IMG/VR virus record: IMGVR_UViG_3300032163_000032
Span: 1 to 42,916 of that record
DNA length: 42,916 nucleotides
Reading direction: 5' to 3' (one strand)
Source: a virus
Positions 30,844-37,903 of this stretch are shown in pieces. Position numbers and translations under genes: made by a program. Position 1 is the first letter of the stretch; each line of letters opens with the position of its first letter. Under the pieces are notes generated by a model. That model made no database searches, had not been told where the DNA came from, and saw only the letters and a list, made by a program, of their open reading frames with translations.

Positions 30844-31134
30844 TTATCTATGCCAACGATACATGGGCAACATAAATTTAGTACCGTGAATTTCAATGTG
30901 ATCCAATGTCCAAATAATTTCGCGTGACGGTAAATACCATTCACCCTGCATAATGTAGTATTGAAATCTTTCATGGATCACTTTTTCCACCTCATAACTG
31001 CCGGGCCATATACCCAATGTTTTGATCGGCCAGGGTAGATGCTTTTCAAATTCAGATATTCTTTTTGACGCATCCTTGGCGCACCCTATCTTGATTGGTC
31101 CATTAGGTATTTCTATTTGAAAGGCATAAATCAT
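30844..31134 (-). CDS. GIY-YIG-like (T5orf172/Mug113-type) protein
   Basis: 96 aa. The pattern MIYAFQIEIPNGPIKIGCAK, then DASKRISEFEKHLPWPIKTLG, W-P-G-S-Y-E-V-E-K-V-I-H-E-R-F and GEWYLPSREI is the compact GIY-YIG fold of the T5orf172/Mug113 type: Y-A-F for GIY, I-K-I-G for YIG, then Arg, H-E-R-F and E-W. It may nick or bind DNA branches. The ATG overlaps the primase stop by 4 bp. It could be a repair nuclease or homing-derived. Confidence 0.75.
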   Translation of the reverse strand: MIYAFQIEIPNGPIKIGCAKDASKRISEFEKHLPWPIKTLGIWPGSYEVEKVIHERFQYYIMQGEWYLPSREIIWTLDHIEIHGTKFMLPMYRWHR

Positions 31135-32723
31135 TTAATATCTCCCTCCCATGGGATACTCCAATCCGATTCGGGTTTAAAATTACATCCCTGGACGATC
31201 TTAAATTCCCTGCTCAATCTATTGGGGTTTGTTTCACTGGCCCAATTTTTACATTTAACTATTTTTATCTTTCCGTGATCCATTGCCATGTAGAGCCTGG
31301 GCTTTTCCAGGGTTCCCTCTCCACCTTTGGCAACATCCCGGCTTGTTGGTTTTTGGAGAGCAATGAGACACATCCCGGTATTTAATTTGCGGAAGATTTC
31401 ATTGATCCAGCCGCCCACCCGCCAGAAATCTTCGTGGATTTCCATAAAATCAATGATATTGATTTCATCCGGTCTGATAGCATCGGCGTAATCACCAGAT
31501 AGCGGTATCCAGTTTATTTTGAGCCATTCACTAAAATCTATGTCGAACTTGCCCAACCTGAGCTGCAGTTCATCCTCCCCCATCTCCGAGGAGAAGTAAT
31601 TTACTTTGAATATATTTCTATTAAGCATGGCGAAGTTCATACAGAAGGCGGACTTCCCTACATCCGGGCTCCCGGCGATCACCACAATGTTTTTGGAATA
31701 GCAATGGTATAGGTTCTGAATATCGAATGGCCACAGGAGATCGAGTGGTTTTTTCCTTGGCTTGGTCAGGTCCATCATTGGAAAATCGGTTTCGATTCGC
31801 CTGAAATAACCATTCTTATTGCGGTGTCGCTCCAAGACACCCTTTTCTGTCAGTTGATGCGTAACCTGGCGAATTAAGTCTTTTTCTTTCTTATTCACAG
31901 CAATTAACGCCTTTTCACAATCAAAAAGAGAAAAATATCCATTTGTTGAATTAATCCAGGCTCTTATATCTTCCGATAATACACCAGTTCTTGTCGTATC
32001 CCTTTTGAGAGCAGATTGGATTTTTGCTTCAAGCTCTTTGGCCGGGAATGGTGGTTCGCATTGGTTCGCGAAGATCATCAGGTGTTCCCGGACCTCCTCC
32101 ACGGAGGCCCCGCCCCGGAATAGCCGGTTGGCCAGGTGGAAGAGCCTTTCGTCCCTCTGACCCTCTGGGATAAACGTTTCACCCCCACTAATTGTTGCGT
32201 TTGGAATTTTGGGCTGATACGAAACACCAGCATTTTTTATATATTGCAGGTATTTTGTCGGTAATTCCGGGGGCTCGACCTCGAAGATGCTTTGGCCAGG
32301 AAGCCATTCATAGGCTACCACGTAGCCGCCCTCACCCCGAAAATCACACCCAGGGACCACACCTGTATTATTAGGGTACACTCCTGCTTGTGGATACCCA
32401 AAATACAGATGGAGGCCCCTGGATGTCTTGGAGGTAGGGATAATTGCGGGATCGGGGAGTAACCCCCATATTTCTTGTGTGTTTGGGTCGTCAATGTCAA
32501 TTACACAGATACCGGAGATTTTCCCGGTTACGATTCCAACCAGCGCGTCCGGCCACTTAGCCCACCATTTGGTGATTTCATGTTCAAGTGATCTACGCTC
32601 TTGAAATTCGGCCCATAGAATGTAAGGGACCTTTGAACCATCCGGTTTTACCGGAATGACCGAAAAGCCACGTTTCCAGTATTGCATGGCCAGGTCCCGC
32701 ATTTGAGTGGTTTTTTCACGCAT
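31131..32723 (-). CDS. Bifunctional primase-polymerase (Prim-Pol) fused to RecA-like ATPase
   Basis: 530 aa from the ATG at 32723, with GGAG 9 bases upstream and 8-bp overlap with the preceding gene. Residues about 5-150: archaeo-eukaryotic Prim-Pol domain (PF09250 type) with D-x-D at D76/D78 in CVIDIDDP, GLHLYF with His105, and FRGEGGYVVAY near 128-138. Residues about 240-310 look like a winged helix. C-terminal ATPase: Walker A GSPDVGKS (351-358), acid-rich INIIDFMEI near 421-429, later CLIALQKPT (sensor-like). It should prime and unwind at the phage origin; no other polymerase is visible in the genome. Confidence 0.88.
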   Translation of the reverse strand: MREKTTQMRDLAMQYWKRGFSVIPVKPDGSKVPYILWAEFQERRSLEHEITKWWAKWPDALVGIVTGKISGICVIDIDDPNTQEIWGLLPDPAIIPTSKTSRGLHLYFGYPQAGVYPNNTGVVPGCDFRGEGGYVVAYEWLPGQSIFEVEPPELPTKYLQYIKNAGVSYQPKIPNATISGGETFIPEGQRDERLFHLANRLFRGGASVEEVREHLMIFANQCEPPFPAKELEAKIQSALKRDTTRTGVLSEDIRAWINSTNGYFSLFDCEKALIAVNKKEKDLIRQVTHQLTEKGVLERHRNKNGYFRRIETDFPMMDLTKPRKKPLDLLWPFDIQNLYHCYSKNIVVIAGSPDVGKSAFCMNFAMLNRNIFKVNYFSSEMGEDELQLRLGKFDIDFSEWLKINWIPLSGDYADAIRPDEINIIDFMEIHEDFWRVGGWINEIFRKLNTGMCLIALQKPTSRDVAKGGEGTLEKPRLYMAMDHGKIKIVKCKNWASETNPNRLSREFKIVQGCNFKPESDWSIPWEGDIK

Positions 32724-33096
32724 TATAATATTCTCCAAGGTCTTTTAAGACCCTTCTATCATTCTTAATATGCCTCAACGCCAGGTCAATAATCCGCGCT
32801 ACCGTTGGTATCGTAACACCGTACATCTCTTTGATTTCATGTAGGGTTAATTCCCGATTCAACCGTAGCATGCAGTTGAAAAAACTTCTTGACACGGGTG
32901 TTTCGTTCGGGATAAGATGATTGAGTTGTCCATTAAAGTGATTCGAGGGATGCTCGAATACATCCTCAAAAAACACATGATGTTTACATTTGGTATTCTG
33001 GCATGAGTTTACAGCACTTATATCTGAACCTACGTTTATTTTAGTCGAATGAGCATTTTTTTCTTGACAAGATAATGCAATTGTTTTATTATTCAA
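32716..33096 (-). CDS. Sigma-70 region 4-like DNA-binding protein, first gene of the leftward operon
   Basis: 126 aa from a TTG start with GGGGG 6 bases upstream. The N-terminus is Ser/Asn-rich with C-Q-N-T-K-C-K-H-H-V-F-F-E, a cysteine-histidine cluster. The C-terminal half, FFNCMLRLNRELTLHEIKEM then YGVTIPTVARIIDLALRHIK, is an HTH like sigma region 4, as in phage proteins that read 'CP-x-HLFxE' before a region-4 domain. It may redirect transcription or regulate the early operon. It is directly controlled by the promoter at 33132-33160. Confidence 0.72.
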   Translation of the reverse strand: MNNKTIALSCQEKNAHSTKINVGSDISAVNSCQNTKCKHHVFFEDVFEHPSNHFNGQLNHLIPNETPVSRSFFNCMLRLNRELTLHEIKEMYGVTIPTVARIIDLALRHIKNDRRVLKDLGEYYNA

Positions 33097-33131
33097 ATGA
33101 GACCCCCAAGTGGTTTTAAAGCGTCAAGAGC

Positions 33132-33160
33132 ATGATAACACACTTGTGTATTTTTTTCAA
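33132..33160 (-). promoter_or_regulatory. Strong leftward early promoter
   Basis: On the minus strand TTGAAA (33155-33160) and TATCAT (33132-33137) are exactly 17 bp apart; each box matches five of six consensus bases. It is placed 36 bp before the first gene of the leftward operon and back to back with the repressor gene. This is probably the phage's PL-like lytic promoter. Confidence 0.75.
33138..33149. promoter_or_regulatory. Operator-like palindrome ACACA-CT-TGTGT
   Basis: Perfect 5-bp arms around CT lie wholly within the spacer of the leftward promoter, so a bound dimer would block RNA polymerase. The divergent XRE repressor gene begins 50 bp away and is the obvious binder. I see no second exact copy nearby. 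Confidence 0.6.
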
Positions 33161-33199
33161 CCCCTTGCTGCACAAATGTATAAAGGGAGGGAATATTAA

Positions 33200-33550
33200 A
33201 TGAAACGAATGAGAGATTCAGTCGGTAGACCATCAATGGAACACAGGATTTCTTACCCAGAGATCGCAGAAAGAATACAGGGGCTTATGTCGAAACGGGG
33301 GCTCAGCCGCCGGGATATGGTTCGTGCATTGGGTTGTACCGATGCGACATTCGGCAATTATTATAATGGCTGGCGTTGGCCCGGTAAATATGCCGGTAAA
33401 ATAGCGGATATGTTAGGAATCACCGTGGATTACCTGCTGTATGGTAAGGGCGCGGCCCCCAATATTATAGAGGTTATTAAGAGTCCCCTCGATTCGCATG
33501 AGATCGAAACGCTCCAATACCTTCTAGATAAACTCCGATCCACCCCATGA
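33200..33550 (+). CDS. XRE-family HTH transcriptional repressor (CI/Cro-like)
   Basis: 116 aa. AAAGGGAGGG precedes the ATG. Residues 18-70: ISYPEIAERIQGLMSKRGLS, RRDMVRALGCTDATFGNYYN and KIADMLGITVDYLLYGKG, a full XRE helix-turn-helix. The C-terminus is short, with a leucine-rich helix (HEIETLQYLLDKLRS) fit for dimerisation, and there is no LexA-like protease domain, so induction by RecA self-cleavage is not expected. It is divergent from the lytic operon, with the operator between. It probably keeps the prophage silent. Confidence 0.85.
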   Translation: MKRMRDSVGRPSMEHRISYPEIAERIQGLMSKRGLSRRDMVRALGCTDATFGNYYNGWRWPGKYAGKIADMLGITVDYLLYGKGAAPNIIEVIKSPLDSHEIETLQYLLDKLRSTP

Positions 33551-33634
33551 TCTAATCCTTATTTTTTTACCCTCAGATTACCCAATCGTAAAAAGGTAGT
33601 GAATTTAATTATTCAATCAGGCATAATCTTTTTG

Positions 33635-33826
33635 ATGATAATACTTCAAGAATCCGCCGAAATTCTTTATGGCCAATTAAAAGATGAACTTCATCTTTAC
33701 GGTATGACCGAACTTACAAAAATACTGATAAGTGAGGTTCCGGTTAAATTGGTTCCCGAATATTTGGGTCTTTTAACGATTCTTGAATGGACATCAAAAC
33801 ACATTCCCGTACAAGAGGAGAAATAA
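33635..33826 (+). CDS. 63-aa hypothetical protein
   Basis: The frame is open from a GTG at 33599; the ATG at 33635 is the first ATG, and neither start has a good RBS. From 33635: MIILQESAEILYGQLKDELH, then LYGMTELTKILISEVPVKLV and an acidic end (VQEEK). Helical, soluble. It ends just before the next gene, and its last codons form that gene's Shine-Dalgarno (GAGGAG). No family recognised. Confidence 0.5.
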   Translation: MIILQESAEILYGQLKDELHLYGMTELTKILISEVPVKLVPEYLGLLTILEWTSKHIPVQEEK

Positions 33827-33827
33827 C

Positions 33828-34394
33828 ATGGCTGGTCCAAACATGGAAAAATTATTTATACGGAAGCAGGAACTTATTGAAAAAATCTCTGGTGAGAAGA
33901 ACCTTGGGATTCAATTCAGTAATGCGCTCAATAACGCCGTAGCCGTATGGTCAGTATTGGAAGCACATGGACTCTGCAATGAAGATGAAGCTACTAAAGC
34001 GGCAAAAGACCTTATAGCATGGGTAAGGTTCTTCTTAACATTAAAGGATGAAGTGAGACCCGAAGAATCAGGCATCGGCGCGCCCGGCGAGGTGATGAAT
34101 CAATTTAAAGAGGGTTTTAAGCAGGGTGTGGGTATGACGGCAGAACAGGCCGTAAAGGAAACGGAAAGGATTTTTACCCCGGAAGGTCCAAAACCAGAAG
34201 TTCCATTATGTTCCGAGCCCCAGACCAAAAAGATTTGGGTGGAGCTGCATCGTCTCGGATATAAGGACGAGGATCATTTAGGTGTAATCATAAAAATATT
34301 GGGGTTGTCAAGTCTTCGGTCTATAAAAGACCTTCTTAAAATTGAGGCATCCAGGGTTATCGAGAAATTAATAAAGACGGAGGCGAAGAAATGA
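33828..34394 (+). CDS. 188-aa hypothetical protein in the rightward operon
   Basis: The start at 33828 (MAGPNMEKLF) has GAGGAG 7 bases upstream. N-terminal part (residues 1-90): helices with NLGIQFSNALNNAVAVWSVL. A Gly/Pro linker near 78-85 and an acidic segment follow. The C-terminal 55 residues, TKKIWVELHRLGYKDEDHLG then VIIKILGLSSLRSIKDLLKIE, look like a small helical domain of the kind found in C-termini of phage recombination proteins. I assign no function. It overlaps the next gene by 4 bp. Confidence 0.6.
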   Translation: MAGPNMEKLFIRKQELIEKISGEKNLGIQFSNALNNAVAVWSVLEAHGLCNEDEATKAAKDLIAWVRFFLTLKDEVRPEESGIGAPGEVMNQFKEGFKQGVGMTAEQAVKETERIFTPEGPKPEVPLCSEPQTKKIWVELHRLGYKDEDHLGVIIKILGLSSLRSIKDLLKIEASRVIEKLIKTEAKK

Positions 34395-34657
34395 GTAAAA
34401 AGAAAACCCCTTACGATTACCTGATGGATGATTTTGTTGAATACGTCAACAAGGTACGAAATGCAGAAAACCATGAGATGTGGTTATATTCAAAAAAAGA
34501 TTTGGATAGGGCGGTTGGATGGGACCTAAGGGCCCTATGGGAAAGGGTTTCCTCTGCGGAGGTTTGTGGATTCGAAACAATTCTAAAAGCAACGGAAGCT
34601 GGCATCCATGTATATTTCAGGAAACAGTCTCCGCCAAGGCCATGGAGGGTATACTAA
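34391..34657 (+). CDS. 88-aa hypothetical protein
   Basis: Begins MSKKKTPYDYLMDDFVEYVN and continues AENHEMWLYSKKDLDRAVGW, then a C-terminal beta part ending in HVYFRKQSPPRPWRVY. Soluble, mixed alpha-beta. Start overlaps the upstream stop by 4 bp (ATGA); its own stop shares one base with the next ATG (TAATG). No family recognised; the tight coupling with the nuclease gene suggests they work in one pathway. Confidence 0.6.
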   Translation: MSKKKTPYDYLMDDFVEYVNKVRNAENHEMWLYSKKDLDRAVGWDLRALWERVSSAEVCGFETILKATEAGIHVYFRKQSPPRPWRVY

Positions 34658-35541
34658 TGATCTTAACTAATAAATTTAATTTACCACCCGTAATTATCGG
34701 AGCCATTGGCCCATCATGGCCCCCGGCTATTGGTAGGGTAGCGGTAACGGCCCTGATCGACAGCCCATTAATCCGGTATCTCAAAATAAAATATTGGGAT
34801 GAATTAACCGAAGATGCCAGTGATCGGTTATGGGCATTGCTCGGCACGGCTGCTCATACTGTTGTTCAGCGCGGTAGGCCCCACGATGCGAAGGCCGAGC
34901 AATACATGAAGATGACCGTTAATGGGATGGATGTTACCGGTAGATCGGACTTGATAATCGGAAATGAGCTAATTGATCTCAAGGTGACATCAGTCTATTC
35001 ATTTTTACTCGGAGAAAAAGAAACATGGGTGAAGCAACTAAATGTTTATAATTACCTGGCTTATTTTTACGGGATGAAGGTTGAATGTGCCAAAATATAC
35101 GGTATACTCCGAGATTGGTCCGAGATGAAACAATACGGAAATCCCGATTATCCACTCATACCGTTCTTTGAACAGGAAATCAAACTATGGTCGTTGGATC
35201 ATACACAAAAATATATTGAGGCTATGGTTTCCTTGCATAAGGCGGCGGATTTATGGTTGACACAGGAAAATGTGAATGACCATGGATTACCATCTATGTT
35301 ATATTGCACCGCCGCTGACCGTTGGCTGCGCCCTACTACATACGCCGTAATGAAAGGTAAGAACGTGAAGGCGACCAGGGTCCTCGATACATTCGATGAA
35401 GCGAATCAATGGATGATTGATAACGGAAAAACCGAGAAGGAATTTTATATAGCCGAGCGTCCCGGCCAGGCGGTACGATGCGAGAGGTATTGTGTTTGTA
35501 AACCAGTATGTCCAATGATGCAAAGGGAGGTAAAAGAATGA
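34657..35541 (+). CDS. PD-(D/E)XK nuclease, Cas4/RecB-like, with C-terminal cysteine cluster
   Basis: 294 aa from 34657 (GGAGGG upstream). RecB-type motifs: GTAAHTVVQRG with His67, VTGRSDLI with Asp98, IDLK with Asp107 and Lys109, then VKQLNVYNYLAYFYGM (the QxxxY-like motif). Near the end CERYCVCKPVC gives four cysteines that could bind an iron-sulfur cluster or zinc, as in Cas4 and AddB-like nucleases. It probably trims DNA ends in phage replication or recombination. No Erf/RecT-type annealing partner is recognised nearby. Confidence 0.85.
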   Translation: MILTNKFNLPPVIIGAIGPSWPPAIGRVAVTALIDSPLIRYLKIKYWDELTEDASDRLWALLGTAAHTVVQRGRPHDAKAEQYMKMTVNGMDVTGRSDLIIGNELIDLKVTSVYSFLLGEKETWVKQLNVYNYLAYFYGMKVECAKIYGILRDWSEMKQYGNPDYPLIPFFEQEIKLWSLDHTQKYIEAMVSLHKAADLWLTQENVNDHGLPSMLYCTAADRWLRPTTYAVMKGKNVKATRVLDTFDEANQWMIDNGKTEKEFYIAERPGQAVRCERYCVCKPVCPMMQREVKE

Positions 35542-35714
35542 TACCAGATGAACCCTATACGATTAGGATTACTAATCCGAACGGAGATAGAATCGGCCTT
35601 ACCCTTCCCTGGGATGCAGATATCGAAGGATGGATCGAGAAATTAAGGGTAATTTTAACCTGGGCTACATTTGATCCAGAAACAATAAGAGAATATTTGA
35701 AGGAGGAAGAATGA
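35538..35714 (+). CDS. 58-aa hypothetical protein (paralogue of the 47-aa gene at 37754)
   Basis: GGGAGG lies 7 bases before the ATG, which overlaps the nuclease stop by 4 bp. Sequence: MIPDEPYTIRITNPNGDRIG, then LTLPWDADIEGWIEKLRVIL and an acidic helix. The core LTL...D...W-I-E-K-L-R-V-I-L-T-W-x-x-F matches the small protein at 37754-37897 (LTL...D...LLEHLRIIFTA-DF). A small beta-alpha protein of unknown function. Confidence 0.6.
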   Translation: MIPDEPYTIRITNPNGDRIGLTLPWDADIEGWIEKLRVILTWATFDPETIREYLKEEE

Positions 35715-36202
35715 AAATTAAACGATCACAATTATTTCGGATTCAGGAAGTTATTCAGGGGTTGGGTAAATCGAACACATTTAAATTCGGTTATGCCTGT
35801 GCCAAGAATCTGCGTCTCGTAAAGCGCGAAATCGAAGATATGCAGAAGGCCCTTGAGCCCGACGAACAGGTCGGGGAGTTTGAGAAGGAACGCATACTTC
35901 TGTGTCAAAAATTCTCCAAAAAAGAGGGTGAGAACCCCATTATTACCGGCAATAGGTTTGAGATTGACGAAACAAAAATGGATGAATTTAATGCCGAGAT
36001 CAGGGAATTAAGGGGGAAATATAAGGAAACCCTAATGCTTAACGATCAAAAGATGGAAGCCTATAATAAAGCATTAAGGGAAGAAATTGATATCAATTTC
36101 CATCTCGTCAAACTTGAGGACGTACCCCCGGAAATGAAACCGGATGAATTAGAAGTCATACTTGATTGGATTATTCCAAGCGAGACACAATTACCATCAT
36201 AG
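35711..36202 (+). CDS. Coiled-coil protein, 163 aa
   Basis: GAAGGAGG precedes the ATG, which overlaps the upstream stop by 4 bp. N-terminus MKIKRSQLFRIQEVIQGLGK, then a long helix from about residue 30 to 130 (KREIEDMQKALEPDEQVGEF; EIRELRGKYKETLMLNDQKM), and an acidic C-terminus ending DWIIPSETQLPS. It resembles helical phage proteins of the DUF1617 type in layout, but this is weak. No catalytic motif visible. Confidence 0.6.
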   Translation: MKIKRSQLFRIQEVIQGLGKSNTFKFGYACAKNLRLVKREIEDMQKALEPDEQVGEFEKERILLCQKFSKKEGENPIITGNRFEIDETKMDEFNAEIRELRGKYKETLMLNDQKMEAYNKALREEIDINFHLVKLEDVPPEMKPDELEVILDWIIPSETQLPS

Positions 36203-36208
36203 GGGTGA

Positions 36209-36237
36209 TTGACTTTTTTATACAAATATGTTATATT
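36209..36237 (+). promoter_or_regulatory. Promoter overlapping the excisionase-like start (integrase promoter)
   Basis: TTGACT (36209-36214) and TATATT (36232-36237) are exactly 17 bp apart and each matches five of six consensus bases. The ATG of the HTH/Xis-like gene (36228) lies in the spacer. RNA from this promoter would begin near 36244, lack the Xis start codon, and still carry the integrase RBS and start (36355). Confidence 0.65.
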
Positions 36238-36575
36238 TAAATCTGAATGAAGCTGCACAGTATATCAAAAAACCCCGGTCATGGCTTTATAAACGTGCCT
36301 CCGAGTTTGGTGTAAAATGGGGTCGTTGTTGGCTGTTTACCCAGGAGTGGTTTGATGTCCGTATGGAAATACAAAGATCATTGGTATTGTCAGGTAATGC
36401 ACCTGGGGAAATACTACCGGGGCGGCAAGGGATACGACAAAAAAGAAGAAGCCATGGAAGCCCAAGCCCAGATCAAATACAAGTTAAAAATAACAAGGAC
36501 ATTATCGAAAACCCACGTTACTTCTCAAGACAACTCGTTCGAGCCACTATGGAAAAGGTATCTAATTCATTGTGA
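36228..36575 (+). CDS. Excisionase-like HTH protein (MerR/HTH_17 type)
   Basis: The first 45 residues, MLYLNLNEAAQYIKKPRSWL then YKRASEFGVKWGRCWLFTQE and W-F-D-V, are a typical excisionase/HTH_17 winged helix. The frame stays open to 115 aa, but residues about 45-115 overlap the integrase gene by 221 bp in another frame and have low-complexity, out-of-frame-like composition, so the functional part is probably the N-terminal domain. No Shine-Dalgarno at the ATG. Expected role: directing excision by bending attachment-site DNA. Confidence 0.7.
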   Translation: MLYLNLNEAAQYIKKPRSWLYKRASEFGVKWGRCWLFTQEWFDVRMEIQRSLVLSGNAPGEILPGRQGIRQKRRSHGSPSPDQIQVKNNKDIIENPRYFSRQLVRATMEKVSNSL

Positions 36576-37359
36576 AGCCTATAATTCTAAGGCATGGTTT
36601 GATGCAAAAAGATACATCGGTTCCAAATACTTTCGGAAATGGTTTAACGAAGATATTACCCAGATTATGCCTGCTGATATTGAAGCGCATTTGGTGGAAC
36701 GTAAGGGTTTGTCTGCTCGGTCTGCAAATCTGGATTTTGAAATCCTCCGTAATTTTTATAGGTGGTGTGTGGAAATGGGGTTCTTGGATAAATCACCAAT
36801 GTTATATCTCAGAAAATTTCCTCTTGCTAAAAAAATTCGAGTTATCCCGACAAGAGAAGATGTTGAAACTCTTATCTCTACTAACAAAGGAACAGATAGG
36901 TTGCTTATACTCTTACTTGTTTATACGATGGGACGAATCTCGGAGATCAGGGGGTTACAATGGAAAGACGTAGACCTGAACAAAAAAGTGCTTTATCTGA
37001 GAACCAGAAAGACAGGGGACGGCAGCGAGTCGATAAGGGAAATTCCGATCAATGGAACACTATTGCAATACTTCCTATCCAATCCGGTAAACCAGACCGA
37101 AGGGTTTGTCTTGTCTTCCAATGCAAACGGGGGTCCGTACAAAGACTTACGAAAGAAGTTAAAAAAATGCTTGGAAATGGCCGGTATCCAGACATTCGGT
37201 TTCCATGCATTTAGACATTACGGAATCAGCCGATTGATTGAAGCTGGCGTGGACCCGGCCACTGTTCGCGATATCGCCGGTCACGCAACCCTGGAAATGA
37301 CGAGTCATTATTCTCATTCATCTACGGAAAACAAACGAAGGGCCATGGAGATGATGTGA
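36355..37359 (+). CDS. int: Tyrosine recombinase integrase
   Basis: 334 aa; AGGAG lies 7 bases before the ATG at 36355, inside the Xis-like gene. Domains: N-terminal arm-binding AP2-like strand region (VWKYKDHWYCQVMHLGKYY, residues 3-45), SAM-like core-binding domain (about 60-150), catalytic domain (165-334). Catalytic residues seen: Arg194 (TMGRISEIRG), Lys219 (RKTGD), His284-x-x-Arg287 (HAFRH), His310 (AGHATLEMTS) and the nucleophile Tyr319 (HYSH). It should recombine the attP at 37904-37945 with a host tRNA-Pro gene. Confidence 0.96.
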   Translation: MSVWKYKDHWYCQVMHLGKYYRGGKGYDKKEEAMEAQAQIKYKLKITRTLSKTHVTSQDNSFEPLWKRYLIHCEAYNSKAWFDAKRYIGSKYFRKWFNEDITQIMPADIEAHLVERKGLSARSANLDFEILRNFYRWCVEMGFLDKSPMLYLRKFPLAKKIRVIPTREDVETLISTNKGTDRLLILLLVYTMGRISEIRGLQWKDVDLNKKVLYLRTRKTGDGSESIREIPINGTLLQYFLSNPVNQTEGFVLSSNANGGPYKDLRKKLKKCLEMAGIQTFGFHAFRHYGISRLIEAGVDPATVRDIAGHATLEMTSHYSHSSTENKRRAMEMM

Positions 37360-37577
37360 ACGGAGAAGGAAGTTCCAAAGAAGAATACATGGCAGACCTA
37401 GAACAGAGAATTATTGATACGGAACTTGAATGTGTGAATCTTAGGCGCATGGTCGAGCGTATCGGTAAGGAAAAACGAACTTGTGCGGTCCCGGAAAAGA
37501 CCGGATGGGTAATGTATCTACTGGTATTACTGGTGATGATTGATATGGGGTTGGCCCTGATTGCACTTATAAAATGA
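37356..37577 (+). CDS. 73-aa coiled-coil plus C-terminal membrane anchor
   Basis: GTG start at 37356 overlaps the integrase stop by 4 bp and has GGAG 5 bases upstream; ATG at 37389 is the alternative. N-terminal charged helix (MADLEQRIIDTELECVNLRR), then a C-terminal hydrophobic helix (WVMYLLVLLVMIDMGLALIALIK). Tail-anchored layout as in small holin-like or superinfection proteins. Unknown function. Confidence 0.6.
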   Translation: MNGEGSSKEEYMADLEQRIIDTELECVNLRRMVERIGKEKRTCAVPEKTGWVMYLLVLLVMIDMGLALIALIK

Positions 37578-37587
37578 GGCAATAAAT

Positions 37588-37710
37588 ATGTCAGATAAAT
37601 ATGCCGAAGCAATGATTGAATTAAATGACTTTCTTAATCGAATTATGGAAGAAGGTATATTAGACAAAACAGATATTATCAATGAGGTTGAGAACGTTTG
37701 GCATCAGTAA
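37588..37710 (+). CDS. 40-aa acidic helical protein
   Basis: MSDKYAEAMIELNDFLNRIM then EEGILDKTDIINEVENVWHQ. ATGAGG lies 9-10 bases before the ATG. Wholly helical and acidic. No family recognised. Placed between integrase and attP, hence moved to the prophage end opposite the late genes on integration. Confidence 0.5.
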   Translation: MSDKYAEAMIELNDFLNRIMEEGILDKTDIINEVENVWHQ

Positions 37711-37722
37711 TTAGTTAGATAA
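37711..37722. repeat. Candidate integrase arm site, TTAGTTAGATAA (P side)
   Basis: The same 12-mer occurs at 38031-38042 on the other side of the attP core. The inner TTAGATAA has a third copy at 38022-38029. Repeats flanking the core on both sides are what arm-type integrase sites look like. Confidence 0.5.
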
Positions 37723-37753
37723 TATTCGATAAAAGATCGGAGAATGGTGGAAA

Positions 37754-37897
37754 ATGACAGGTAAATATGATAATTTAGAACTTATGGTTCTGTTTGGTGG
37801 GTGTGAACTATTAACCCTTCATCCCAATGATTATAATAACCTAGATGCGTTACTTGAGCATCTTCGTATTATTTTTACGGCATGGGATTTTAAATAA
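37754..37897 (+). CDS. 47-aa protein, paralogue of the gene at 35538
   Basis: GGTGG lies 4 bases before the ATG. Sequence MTGKYDNLELMVLFGGCELL, then TLHPNDYNNLDALLEHLRII and FTAWDFK. The LTL...D...L-L-E-H-L-R-I-I-F-T-A pattern aligns with the 58-aa protein at 35538-35714 (LTL...D...WIEKLRVILTWA). It ends 6 bp before the tRNA-like attP core. Function unknown. Confidence 0.5.
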   Translation: MTGKYDNLELMVLFGGCELLTLHPNDYNNLDALLEHLRIIFTAWDFK

Positions 37898-37903
37898 AGT
37901 TGG

